A DNA stretch of 64,000 nucleotides from Brachynemurus nebulosus. Lineage: Eukaryota; Arthropoda; Insecta; Neuroptera; Myrmeleontidae. The position numbers were made by a program, and so were the translations under genes. The notes beneath the pieces are model-generated. The model ran no database searches. It worked only from the letters and a program-made list of their open reading frames with translations, and was not told the origin of the DNA. Below are positions 1 through 11,970 of the stretch, one piece after another (the stretch's first letter is position 1; each line of letters opens with the position of its first letter). Where the stretch lies: NCBI GenBank assembly GCA_035578155.1, contig JAPWDM010000016.1, positions 363,501-427,500 on the forward strand. The letters run 5' to 3'.

Positions 1-2
1 CC

Positions 3-227
3 CGACCGGGCACACCCGAACGCCCGGTCACCCCCCTCCCGAGTCGCTCTATCCAAACACCGATGAGCGACTCGGAAAGTACGACCGCGTCGGTACGTAC
101 GGGTATAAAGCGCCCGACGTCCGACGCCTATACTAACACCTCGGCCACCGAATCTGACAATTCGGACGCCGAGGTGAAAGTGATTAAACGAAAGAAAGGC
201 TGGCCCAAGGGGAAACCTAGGAAGTAG
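3..227 (+). CDS. C-terminal part of ORF1 of the I-like element
   Basis: An open frame runs from the window edge to a TAG at 225-227. An internal ATG at 63 would give a 54-aa product, but the frame stays open upstream, so the true start is probably outside the window. The visible part is Ser/Thr/Asp-rich and ends in a very basic stretch (KRKKGWPKGKPRK), which fits a nucleic-acid-binding ORF1 tail. No zinc knuckle is visible. Identification rests on its position 38 bp before ORF2, not on a recognised domain. Confidence 0.5.
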   Translation, partial: RPGTPERPVTPLPSRSIQTPMSDSESTTASVRTGIKRPTSDAYTNTSATESDNSDAEVKVIKRKKGWPKGKPRK

Positions 228-265
228 CCACACTTCCTAGGGAGCAACCCTAAGTAGTAGCAAAA

Positions 266-3200
266 ATGGCGATCATACAATGAAACTGTAATGGTGTAAA
301 ACATCATTACTGTGAATTGCAGATGCTTCTGGCTGAGCACACGCCTATGTGCGTGTGCTTACAAGAAACACACTTAAAGCCGGCGGAACAATTTTCAATA
401 AAAAATTACCATATCCGCCGGCACAACGTAAGGCCAGACATCAGGGCGAGGGGGGGTGTTGCCATCATTATAAAAGATGGCGTCCCCTTCCGGGACCACC
501 CATTAAACACCCCCCTACAAGCTATTGCAGTACAATTTTTACAACCGCCACAGTTCACAGTATGCTCGGTCTACTTACCAGATTTCGACTGGAATGTCGA
601 AACCCTGACCGAGCTTACCTTACAGTTACCACGTCCATTTTTGTTACTAGGAGATTTTAATGCTCACAACCCCATGTGGGGCTGTAGCACAAGAGACGCC
701 CGTGGAAGACTCATAGAACGGTTTCTAGACGAGTCTGAAACGGTCTTGTTGAATACCGGTCAAGGTACTTTCATTAACGCAAGAACCGGTGAGCTGTCGG
801 CTATCGACTTATCACTCGGCTCACCGGTCATGGCACACCGTTTTGAGTGGACGCTGGCGTCACACTCATACGGAAGTGACCATATACCTATTATTTTAAA
901 TAGTACCACGCCGATGACTCCACATTCATCTTCGCCGAGATGGCGTCTCCGTCAAGCTGACTGGGAGATGTACGCTGATTCATTCCGTACACCCGAGCTG
1001 ACTGGAGACGTAGAAGATGATGTGGAGCAAATGTCCTCCAGTGTCATTGAAGCAGCATATCAGAGTATACCGAAGTCGTCCAACATTCCACCCAAACGTC
1101 GCGTACCATGGTGGAATGAAGTCGTGAGTGTAGCAGTTGCAGAGAAAAAGCGGGCGTACAACGAACTCAGACGTCGCCCCACGCAGGAAAATGTGATAGC
1201 CTACAAACGTGCTCAAGCACGTTGTAAAAGAACTATAAAAGAGCAAAAGAGGCTATCATGGGAGCAATATGTTTCGGCCATTAATACCTCCACCAGCACC
1301 TCAGAGGTATGGAGAAGAGTGAGGGCCATTACTGGGAAATCCTCCCGTTCACCAATGCCCTCCCTTCTCGTCGTCGACGGTCGGAACATCACTGAACGCG
1401 CAGAAATAGCTAATTGCTTAGCTAAACACTTTGAGCGCGTCAGTGGCTCCCAGAATTATGACCCGGACTTCCTGCGGATCAAGATCGAACATGAACAAAA
1501 TGATCTTGATTTTTTCTCAGATGAATCCCTCCAGTATAACCAACCGTTTTCTATGCAAGAATTACTGGAGGCGCTTCGGGGATCTGGGGACACCTCCCCT
1601 GGACCTGATGAGATCCCCTACGCCATGATCCGGAACCTGCCTTATCCTGGTAAGTGTAGGTTACTGGATCTTTACAACGAAATTTTTAGGCAAGGCGTTT
1701 ACCCTCCGCAGTGGCGAGAAGCTACCATCATTCCGCTGCTAAAAGAGGGTAAAGATTCATCGCAACTAACTAGCTACCGTCCAATATCCTTGACTTGCTG
1801 TTTCAGCAAGGTATTGGAAAAAATGGTGAACAACCGTCTCGTCTGGTGGCTGGAATCCCACAACCTTATACCTAAACATCAATGTGGGTTCCGCCGATAC
1901 CATTCGACTACGGACCATCTTGTTCGCCTCGAGAATGCCATTCAAGACGCCTTTCTCCAACGAAAACACCTTGTGGCCGTGTTTTTCGATTTGGAGAAAG
2001 CTTATGATATGACCTGGAGGTATGGCATTCTCAAGAAGCTGCACGACTGGGGTTTAAGAGGTAACCTCCCTCAGTTCGTAAAAAGTTTTCTGACTGACCG
2101 TTCTTTTCGTGTCCGGGTAGGTGACACTGAGTCTGAGGCCCACTCCCAGGAGAATGGTGTTCCTCAAGGCTCCACCATTAGTGTCACCTTGTTTTCCATC
2201 GCAGTCAGTCATATTGCAGCTTCAGCCCCAATTCGTCGTTGCTTGTACGTTGATGACCTCACAATCTTCTATGCAGCCGATTCTATCGAGGATATCCAAC
2301 AACGGCTGCAACAAGGCATCAACGAAGTGGTGATTTCTGCAGAAGCTCTTGGTTTTCGTTTCTCACCACAAAAAACATCGGTGGTTCACTTCTGCAGAAA
2401 GCGCAACGCACATCCGGATCCTGTCCTCACTTTAAAAGGATCCAACCTTCAGTGCGTTGATAGCGTCAGGTTTCTAGGACTTATATTTGACAAACAACTT
2501 ACGTGGCGCCCACACCTCCACGCCTTAGCTGCGAGTTGTCGCAGGACAATAAACATGCTTAAGTGCTTGGCTGGTGCATCGTGGGGTGCGGGCCGGGAGT
2601 CGTTGCTTCGCCTGTATCAATCGCTAGTTCTGACTAGGATTGATTACGGCAGCATTGCTTACTCCTCCGCCCGGGCGTCTGCGCTCTTACTCCTAGATCC
2701 TGTTCACCATGCAGGCATACGACTGGCTACGGGAGCATTTCGAACGAGCCCTTCTATGAGCCTCTGCGTAGAGTCGGGTCTCCCTCCGCTGCGACTGAGA
2801 CGTGAGCGTCTCTTGCTCAATTATGCAGCGGGGGTATATGCAACACCTACGCATATCAATCACCCGACTCTATTCAGATACCGTTTACAGGAGCTCTACG
2901 GTCGACGTCCCACCATAAGTCGACCAGTGGCCGTTCGAACGCAGGAGTTATTAGAGAGTCTACACTTACAGTTCGCCAAGGTACTTCCCAAACGTCCTAT
3001 GGAAGTACCTCCTTGGCTGATCCCTAAAGTAAGGTGTCGTTTCGACCTGACTGGTCTCAACAAGGAGGAGACCAGTTCATTCGAATATCGATCCCGCTTT
3101 TATGAGATCATTAGCGAACTTGACTCTCTCTGCATATACACAGATGGTTCCAAAACAGCTACGGGTGTTGGAAGTGCCATCGTCATTCGTGACGATCCTC

Positions 3201-3928
3201 ACGCTTGGTCACTTCCTCCCCAGGCCACTGTGTATACTGCGGAGTTATTTGCGATTTTGCAAGCCCTGCGATTCTGTCGAACATCCGAAGACAGCGCATT
3301 CCTCATTTGTTCCGACTCGTTGAGCGCGTTGCAAGCGATCTGCCACCCTCATACCATCGATCCACTGGTGCAGAACATCTTGACGTGTCTCTACATGCTC
3401 CGCCAAAAGTCTATCACCTTCTTTTGGATTCCCGGACATGTGGGGATACCTGGCAATGAACTCGCCGACCAGGCAGCACGTCATGCAGCCGAAGTCGGTG
3501 AGCCACAGGATATTGCCATTCGCCCAGAGGATCTGAGAGTGTGCATTAGATCCGCGATCGAACATAAATGGCAACGTGAGTGGAACAACCTCACGGCGAA
3601 GCTCAAACAGGTGAAACCTGAGGTCCGAAGAACTCCGGCACCTGTAAATCTGAGCCGGCGAGAGAGTGTGGCCCTGACACGTTTACGCTTGGGCCACACG
3701 GCGTTAACACATTGTCATCTTCTCGCCGGTGAGGATCAGCCAAGATGCGCCGCCTGCGGGACGGCGCTGACCGTGAGGCATATAGTTGAGGAATGTGTAA
3801 CCTTTGAGCCATTGCGCCAGAGGTTGCAGCTCCCGAATAATGTAGCCGACGCATTAAGTTATGATGCTGTCTCTGAAAGAAAGATGCTTGAATTTCTCCG
3901 AAATTCGCATCTTCTTCAGAGACTTTAG
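266..3928 (+). pseudogene. ORF2 polyprotein: EEP endonuclease, reverse transcriptase, RNase H; TGA at codon 6
   Basis: Target-primed retrotransposition protein. The natural start is probably ATG 266; the sixth codon is TGA (281-283), where related proteins have the Trp of a QWN-type motif. The frame is then open for about 1200 codons. Numbering from the next usable start (317), the APE-type endonuclease shows LQETH near residue 15, GDFN near 112 and SDH near 188. The RT shows FFDLEKAYD near 556, GVPQGS near 615 and YVDD near 643. RNase H shows YTDGSK near 940, then AELFAIL, CSDSLSAL and NELADQAA, so its acidic residues are present. A CCHC-like C-terminal motif (CAACG...H...C) is near 1143. 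A start after the TGA would lose the catalytic Asn of the endonuclease N-terminus. The single defect suggests a young copy. Confidence 0.9.
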
Positions 3929-4056
3929 GGGCTTTACATCTCTAAATTTTAGAAAGTCGTCTCTGTTTATCTCCCCCGACAGTATATATTTTATTTTCAG
4001 CGTTTTTTAATTTATGTGTTTTTGAAGATTTTGTGTTTGTCTTAATTTATTAACAA

Positions 4057-4362
4057 TACCCTGTTCCAGCTGGTCTGGCAGGGTACTTTTAGTCTTATCG
4101 TTATGCCACTAAGGGCCTTTTACACCTTTTAGTGCCTTTTAGTGGTACTGTTGTTATTTATACATGTTTTCCGTTTTGTTATTGTTTTTTAACGATGTAC
4201 CACCGAAGGCCTTTTACACCCGAGGTGGTACATCATTTGTTTTTACTACCTGTGATATTTTGTTATGCCGCTGTAGGCCTGTTGTTATGGCTCTACAGCG
4301 GTATTGTTTTAACTCCTTATTGCGTCACTGGTCGGCCTCTGGCCTCCCAGTGACGCAATAAG
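4057..4362 (+). other. Run of five hairpins in the I-element 3' UTR
   Basis: Five perfect or near-perfect stem-loops follow each other: 4057-4085 (7-bp stem), 4106-4145 (7 bp), 4194-4234 (11 bp, GATGTACCACC paired with its complement), 4268-4301 (9 bp) and 4316-4362 (16 bp). Hairpins 2 to 5 carry GGCC or AGGCC in the loop, and 2 and 3 share the loop string GGCCTTTTACACC. The stems differ in sequence while the layout repeats, which suggests selection on structure. A role in RT recognition of the RNA 3' end is inference. Confidence 0.75.
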
Positions 4363-4424
4363 TTTTATCTGTGATACCTTTAGTGAGATTTTTTCTAGTC
4401 ATTTGTGTGTTTCTAGTCTGGTTC

Positions 4425-4736
4425 CTCCACCCCGGTGCTATTTACGGCCCGGGGGGAGTCGCAGCGATGGTCTTCAGACCTTGGTGACCGGACGCTTTGT
4501 CTGGTACTTATCATACCGTCACCAAGGACTGTCCGCTCCTGTTAAGCCCTGGGATGGCAGGGCCCATCGTTGGTTTTTATTTGTGTATGTTTGTCCGTTG
4601 TCTATTGCATTTATGTGTTCCTGTCTGTTTTGTGTATGTTTTTATCTTTATCGTCTATGGCGGCGCATGCCCTTAGTAGGCGATGCCGCCGGGTGCTGCT
4701 GACCGCGCCATCCACCGGCAGCAGTTCCCTAATTTT

Positions 4737-4740
<4 letters not shown>
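4425..4740 (+). other. GC-rich structured 3' terminus of the I-like element
   Basis: More stem-loops lie just upstream of the poly(A): a CCCCGG/CCGGGG pair near 4432-4456, CCTTGGTGAC with GTCACCAAGG at 4479-4527, GGCGGC with GCCGCC at 4659-4690, and CTGCTG with CAGCAG at 4696-4724. The same blocks are present in the detached tail at 55371-55743. The block is much more GC-rich than the surrounding DNA. Poly(A) occupies 4741-4769. Confidence 0.75.
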
Positions 4741-4769
<29 letters not shown>

Positions 4770-4771
<2 letters not shown>

Positions 4772-5697
4772 ATAAAAGTCCAGAAAAAAGAACCAATGCA
4801 ATTAGTTTATGAAATGAAACATATATACGATATGATTTCAGGTAACGAATTTTGGGTTCTTTTATAGCTGTAATTATCTCTGTAACTTGTTGTACATAAT
4901 TTTAAAAAGATTTGCTTTGAAAAATACTTTAATATTTAAATAGAAAATTTCTAAATGTAGCAGAGATAGCACGCGGCGCTGTGTATTTTATACACGTTAT
5001 GAATAAACTATTTCACATATTAAGTTCAAGTACTCTCAAATCTAACAATAAATACAAAAAAAAAGTTTTTTCTGAGCAGTCATATCAAATAGAAACTTTA
5101 AATGAAATCATTGATTTATTTTAAAAATTATACAAAGATATGGGGGTAAAGGTATCGCAAGGTCTATGAAAGGTATGCAAATTAGCTGTAAAACAATTTT
5201 AGACCTCTAGACAGATATAAAAAGTGATAATTTTAAATTATTTTCCTAAGAATATTGAATCAAGACTGGTTCACCAGCAAGGTGGAATTTATCCTAAAAT
5301 ATTTTAGATGAGGATTTAAAAAAATGTTGATGCACCAAATTTTTAATCATTCCAAAGAAGCCAACTGCGCTGAAGATTTATATAAATTTTTATCTAAATC
5401 TAGTGATGCGCTACCAATTCAGTCTCGATTTGATAAAAATATGGAAAAATTTTGAAGACAACCGAACTAGATAAAATTGACTATAATTTCAATTTATCAG
5501 TCAAAAATGGTCTAGACTACGTTAGTGAGTATTTATTTTCAAAATGTCTAAATTATCATCAATTGAGAACTGACCACTTTGATCATGACATCTGGTGGCC
5601 GAAAAATCAACTAATTTTAGTGTGCATCTAAGTAAATTATTAGAGTATGACATTAGTTTAAATTAAAATGTAAAACAAATATTTTTTTAAAAATAGT
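4770..5697. other. Decayed DNA with a possible transposase fragment
   Basis: No intact gene. A frame at about 5457-5590 (+) reads through a stretch containing DYVSEYLFSKCL, which resembles the YVxGYxxxKxL region near the C-terminus of THAP/P-type transposases. It lies upstream of the THAP remnant at 5698, so it would belong to another copy. This part is weak. Confidence 0.25.
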
Positions 5698-5983
5698 ATG
5701 GAAATTATAAAATTACCTTTGAGTAAAAAGAATAAGAGCAGAGTTTATTGTGTTGTGAATGGTTGTGGGAGTAAATCTCATGGAAATTTAGAAATTAGTT
5801 TTTGCTATGCCTAAACCCGGTAGTAGTTTTATTTATATTGAAAATATATTTGGAAAAATGGAAAAAATCGACAGACAAAAGCATGGTTGCGTTTTAAAAA
5901 TAAAGGATGTGAGTCCGCATATGAGAGTATGTTATCGTTACATTTCAAAAGAAGTGATTTTATATTACCAAGTAAGTCGACTG
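5698..5983 (+). pseudogene. THAP zinc-finger remnant of a P-type transposase
   Basis: Starting at ATG 5698 the frame reads YCVVNGCGSKS, the first Cys pair of a C2CH THAP finger, then stops at 5812. A shifted frame continues with PKPG. A third frame gives a Trp and ends with SLHFKRSDF, the Cys/His-HF-DF end of a THAP domain; Ser stands where the third Cys is expected. At least two frameshifts are needed, so it is dead. THAP domains are N-terminal DNA-binding modules of P-element-type transposases. Confidence 0.6.
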
Positions 5984-7884
5984 TTTAAATATATTGTAGA
6001 TAATCTAATTTAATAAATTGTGGGTTTGTGAGCATTTAACAAATAAAACTTTCCCATTTTTGGAAATTGATGCATTAATTTCGTGTGGTCGTTCTTTTAA
6101 ATGCGAACTTTGCAAACACAGTGCAGTAAAACAAACCGAGTTACTATTTAAACTTACTTCATTTCTTCCACATTTTATCAAACGATCAGCTTAAAGAATT
6201 TTCTCAGCATTAATAAAATTTTTTTGAGCTGGATTTGAACCAGCCCAGTTAAATATTTCGCTTGAAGGTAACATAATTTAATTTAAATAAACGACTACTG
6301 ACAGTAATAGATTTTTCGTTGCACACAAAAATCAGCCATGTTTTTTTGGCCACGCCCCGGTGTCAATTATCAATATCAAATTTTAAAAAAATATTAAGGA
6401 ACAAATGAAGGTATTATATTAGAAAATATATTTATACATTTTAAAGCTTTTAACACCCAAGGAAATAAGATATTTGGTGATTTAATAATATGCCCATCGG
6501 CATTCACTACGTAGGTATGTTGAAAAACTAAAAAAATATTTGATTCGAATTTTGGAAAAAATATTCTGGAAAACGTGGGTAATGAAATTAACAAATAAAT
6601 TTTATGAAATTTGATCTAGTTTCCCTAAGTTTCCCTATAGAATATCTGAAGGAACTGTACGCAAGAATACCAACTTACTTTGCACTCAAATATACAAACA
6701 AAAGTTTTAAAAAGTTGAAAAAAACACAGGAAAACAATTTCTCTTTCCAATTTCCAAGGATATACATATTTCCTAGCTAGTCATGAAAAAATATCCTGAA
6801 AAACAATATTATTTTATGAGATTTGAGCTAAAAACCAAAATGGGGATCAAGTGTACTCAGCCTCCCCTAAAGCACAAAATATTTTATAAAAAATATACCT
6901 ATATATTATTAAACTGTAGGTAAATACACGAAAAGTTATAAAAGTAAGAAATCACTTTTTCATAATAAAAGTCTGATTTTAATTTACAGGATAATTATTA
7001 TGAGGCTAAAATATTTTTTGTTAAATATTTAAAGAACAGTTTTGTAGCACAGAAATACATATCACAATTTTATTTTTTAAGTTTTATAGAAATGGACACC
7101 CCTTAACAAATCCTTTTAAATAGGTACCTACATAATATTTTTTTTACAACTTGTGTGTTGGCGTCGTTTTATGACTTAGTTTCGCTACTGATAGATTTCA
7201 ATATACTGTGTACATTATAAGCCTTAACTGGTTTATTTTGGTTTTTTCAAATTATTTTGAATAATTTTGTAGATTTATATTATTAACATTAAATATGTCT
7301 AGAAAGTATTTTTTTATCTCAATATTTTATTTGCGGATGGATCACTTTTTATGGCAAAAATTAAACCAATTCTATCAAAGAAATTAAATTATTCTTTATT
7401 TATTGTCATCAATTAGTACTCATGTTAAGTATTCATATTATGCAGCTAATAAAAGTAAACTTTTTTTTAGCGTTGGTCAATCTTAAGATCAAGAATATCC
7501 AAAACTAGCAACATGTGGCCGATTTAGGAAAAAAGTAAAGAGGTTTATTAATCAGTCTCATAATTTAAATACTTATTTAAAGATTTCACTTGAACTGAAC
7601 TACCTGGAAATGATTCTACAATAAAATTGATAAGTAATCCGTAGATCCTCTATTAGTTCAAATACATAGTTGTTTATATAATCGATTTTGTATTTTAAAA
7701 GTACAAAAATGCTTTACTGACCAACTTTTGGTACATTCATCCTATAAAGATTTTTTTTACAAATACATATAGAGATTATTATCGTGTTATGTACAGCATA
7801 CATAAGTATATTCCTTTACGTAGTATTATCTATAATATGTGGTAATATAAGTATCTACTTTCATATACATAATTATATATACCC

Positions 7885-7889
<5 letters not shown>
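5984..7889. other. No gene seen; one tRNA T-arm-like motif
   Basis: AT-rich sequence with only short spurious frames. On the minus strand 6244-6228 folds as a perfect 5-bp stem with a seven-base TTCAAAT loop, like a tRNA T arm. No A box or remaining tRNA arms are visible, so this may be a SINE scrap or chance. Confidence 0.5.
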
Positions 7890-8415
<526 letters not shown>

Positions 8416-8419
<4 letters not shown>

Positions 8420-9182
8420 TTTAGTGAATATTATTTTCGGTTCCTAGGAACCTCAAAACAAATTTCAGCCATGATCCCGGGTTCAAGTCGCGTCGTGACA
8501 CTGGCTGTAATAGCTGAATTCCATTCTGGAAATTCGCTAAAACATAAAAAATTCCCAAAAATTTGCTTTTCAAGAAATCGATTTCCCGTTTCCGCGTTAC
8601 CGGGGTCATGCTTAATACATTTCTTATCTTCATTGGTACGCGGGGGATGACCGCTCCTCAAAAAGGCAGAGAAAAAATCCCAACCTTTCATCTGTCGCTA
8701 GCTCACGGTTTTTAAGAATGCATATTTCAGTATGAAAGGAACTGTACCTATATTTTACCGAAAGATATATTATTACGCACCCCTTAAAAAGAGGCAAACA
8801 TTATAAATAACATGTTCTTTGTCTAAGATGTCTTAGGTTTTAAAAATAAAATTTAAATCAAACGACGCCATATTGATGCTGACAAGATAAAAAAATAATC
8901 TTGAAAAAATTATATTATTTTCACTATTTAAAATATATTTTTGGTTAAATTTAAAAAAAAAAAAAGTATTATGGCAACTTGTTCCCCTTACGGTTATAAA
9001 AATTATATTAGGAAAAAACCTAAAGAAACATATAATTTTGCTTTTAATTTAGTTTAATGCCAAAAATTTCTAATATTTTTTATTATAATAAATTTTTTAA
9101 ACTCAGTAAAATATCTGTAAATCTGTTGATTTTGGTTATTGTCTAAAATTAATGACAACTCTTTAAAAATTAGTTGCATATA
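8416..9182. other. No gene seen
   Basis: AT-rich spacer. A pol III B-box-like string (GGGTTCAAGTC) is at about 8478, but no matching A box was found. Frames of 70-86 codons here show no recognisable domain. Confidence 0.5.
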
Positions 9183-9789
9183 CAGGTAGGTGATAAGTGC
9201 GAAATATTTTAATAGGTGATTGCTGAATCCGAAAACGCTTAGTTTCCAAAATACAGAGTAGATGGGCTACTAGACAGCACATACCGATTTGTGATAAGTA
9301 CAATAACTGGGTTTTTGAATAAAAAATAAATATCATTTTTTTGTTTCATTTCAAATCTACATCATAAATAATATTGATAATAGATACGAAAATTGTTTTA
9401 AAAATGATATATAATAAATATTAAATTAATTAAAACTTGAAAAATTTTTAAAAAATATCATTTGGTTAAAAACAGTACTACAAAAGATCGCTATGTCTGT
9501 GACGTCATAAAGGTAATATGTCAAAAGTGTCAAAATTATTAAAATTTAGTAGGAAAAATTATTGGTGTTTGTTTCGACGTTCAAAATCTTAAGGAACATT
9601 TTTTCCGGATTTATTTTTTTATTTCTATCACAAAGTGGTACAAAACAAGCTCGATATTTCTTTAGTTTCGATATTTCGCCAGCGAAGTTTATAGCAAGCA
9701 GTAATTTATATAGAAACAACAATTTCAGAGCAACAATAATTTCATAGTAACAATAATTTCATAGCAACAATAATAGTAGGAGAGCTGCT

Positions 9790-10606
9790 GGCCGATTTGC
9801 GATGGTCATTTCAACACGCGTTAAATTGAGAGGATAGGATCTTGGATACTACTTATTCTACACAAAAATTCAGTTTTGGCAAGCCTATTCGGCAGGGTTG
9901 AGTCATCCTTAACGTTTAAAGTTGTGGTAAATTTTATAATTATTAGGATAAATTAAAATATTGTGTATCCATGTTAATATGATTTAATTGCTGAATTTGG
10001 AAATTCGTTAAAACGGAATATAAATAATTGGATTCTGTTATACAACAATAAACCAAAAGCATATTGTTAAAATTGAGATTATGGTATCATCTGGAAGTTT
10101 ATATGTGAATATACTGAAATTTTAATCGATAAATACTAGTAAAATTAAAAAATTTAAGCCTCACTTGCGAAATTACACCTTCTTGTAAAATTGGATAAAT
10201 ATGAATCAGGACAATAATAATGAGAAATTTTTCATAAGAGTAATCTCTTATTCGTAATCACTCTTCTTTTTAAATCACATTACCATGGATACACAATATT
10301 TTGATATTTGTCAAAATAATTTATCATAACCTGTTTATCACAAATTGTTCTGGTGGTACCTTGGTGAAGTGAAAACTCTACCAGAACGTTTTTTATCGAT
10401 AAAAAATATTCTTAACTTTCATATATCAAAATTCCAGAACTGTTACTTTATATAAATTTGGCCTTATTTTTTACACTCTTTAAACGTTAAGGATGACTCA
10501 ATCCGGCCGAATAGGCTTGCCAGAACTGAATTTCTATGTCGATTAAGTATTCAAGATTCTAACTTCTCAATTTAACGCGTGTTGAAATGACCATCGCAAA
10601 TCGGCC
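9790..10606. mobile_element. Fold-back element with about 140-bp arms nested in 9183-11244
   Basis: Left arm 9790-9925 begins GGCCGATTTGCGATGGTCAT. The right arm ends with its inverse (ATGACCATCGCAAATCGGCC) at 10606. The arms share AACACGCGTTAAATTGAGA and the phrase on AAGCCTATTCGG. The about 550-bp loop has no ORF. It is a MITE of unknown superfamily. Confidence 0.75.
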
Positions 10607-10661
10607 AGAGCTATGACCGTCGCAAATCGGCCACTAGCCGATTTGTGACGGTCATAGCTCT
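10607..10661. repeat. Near-perfect 55-bp hairpin
   Basis: AGAGCTATGACCGTCGCAAA pairs with its inverse across a short loop (one mismatch). It carries the same CGCAAATCGG core as the fold-back arms beside it, so it is probably a terminal fragment of that family. Confidence 0.8.
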
Positions 10662-11244
10662 TGGTCTATAATCTATTTGAAAATAAAAAGACACTAATGT
10701 AGCTATGTTCAGGCCATATAACCTTTATTACGTCACATAAGCGCTCGGAAACTATCGGCCCGTTATCGGTTCTAAGTTTAAAAATTTATTTTTAATTTAA
10801 TATAACTTCTTAATTATAACGTTTAAAAAAAAATAAGAAGTTTTCTAATAAAACTTATATATGATCTTTCCATTTATAACAAAAAAAAATTTTCTTCAAA
10901 AACGGAACGACAAAATACTAAGAGGTCATTTTTGTCAACAATTTTTGGAACATTTAAAAAATATATTTCCGAATTAGAAAAATCATTGGTGTACCTTTTT
11001 TTCTTTAAAAATATGTTATCATTTGGCTGTACAGATGCCACGGATCTGAGTGGAAATATCCTATTTCAGTAAATAATATTTGAAAACGTTTTTGAAAAAT
11101 TTAAAAAAATATTAAACAAAACGAGAAACTTAACACTCTTGGAAACTAAACGTTTTTGGACCTGGGTTTATAGGAACTTTTTTACATAAAAAACCCTTAG
11201 CAATCACGTATTAAAATTTTTCGCACTTATTCACTAACATCCTG

Positions 11245-11597
11245 TATACTAATATATTTAATATGCGGATATTAAGCAGTAACTTAAAATTTTATGTAAT
11301 CTTAGATTCCCACAGGATTCCGAATAAAAAGAAAAATGCTTGAATTTTTTTTCTCTCACTACTAGTGAATTTTCGTACGAAAAATTCGGCTTTTACATTA
11401 TGAGATTTGACCCTGAGACTAATAAAATTTATTTAGAAATCCCTAGAATCCGAAAATAATATTTTGTTATTTCACGATATTCAATGTGTCTACAAAGGCT
11501 TGAAACTTGATTGATATGAATAAACTGCATTACATTGACTGTAGCTGACACTATAGAAACTACTATTTTCTTCAAGTGAATTATATTGTTATAGGTC
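11245..11597. other. No gene seen
   Basis: AT-rich spacer without repeats or frames worth annotating. Confidence 0.5.
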
Positions 11598-11679
11598 CTC
11601 TTATAATATCGCGACATCTCTGTCCCAATCTCGTATATCAAAAACTACATGTTCTAGGGCACAAAAAATATATTAAATA

Positions 11680-11775
<96 letters not shown>

Positions 11776-11822
11776 TTATCTATTAATATCGCGCGTTCTC
11801 TGTCCCAACCTCGTATACGGTT
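11598..11822. repeat. (TA)n array bracketed by a direct repeat of its flank
   Basis: TA occupies 11683-11774. The left flank at about 11605-11640 (ATATCGCG, TCTCTGTCCCAA, CTCGTATA) recurs in the same orientation at about 11785-11820 with few changes. The array therefore sits between two copies of one unique segment. Confidence 0.8.
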
Positions 11823-11970
11823 TTTTGGCTGTTTTGAGTTAGAAAGTCATACATGTACATAATTCACTTCCCCATATGATGTACTAAGAAATATTGTATA
11901 TAGTAATTACCACAAGAGTGAAATAAAACGAATATAAATGGGGAAGGATGCATTGTATTTAATACACAGT

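Larger units (their letters stand above)
1..4769 (+). mobile_element. I-like non-LTR retrotransposon, open at the left edge
   Basis: The element holds the end of an ORF1, a 1.2-kcodon ORF2 with endonuclease, reverse transcriptase and RNase H domains, an 0.8-kb 3' UTR and a 29-A tail at 4741-4769. RNase H downstream of the RT is typical of the I clade and is usually absent from Jockey and CR1 elements, so I-like is the best assignment. The 5' end lies outside the window, so no target duplication can be checked. A detached copy of its 3' tail lies at 55371-55743 on the other strand. Confidence 0.85.
9183..11244. mobile_element. TA-flanked TIR element, non-autonomous, about 2.06 kb
   Basis: The left end (TATACAGG then GTGATAAGTGCGAAA) is the imperfect inverse of the right end (AATAAGTGCGAAAAATTTT read inward, then CCTGTATA). 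Both ends sit next to TA, as in Tc1/mariner-type insertions. TIR similarity extends about 50 bp with small indels. Inside there is no long ORF, only another fold-back (9790-10606). Assignment to a superfamily rests on the TA flank alone. Confidence 0.6.

Noticed and set aside
980..1246. Short frames overlapping the I-like ORF2 (also at 1766, 3245, 3481 and 3603)
   Set aside because: They are antisense or shifted readings of a long, motif-bearing frame.
6228..6244. tRNA gene
   Set aside because: Only a T-arm-like hairpin is present; no acceptor, D or anticodon arm could be paired.
8440..8700. tRNA or SINE on the plus strand
   Set aside because: A B-box-like string exists but no A box lies at a suitable distance, and frames of 70-86 codons on the other strand show no domain.
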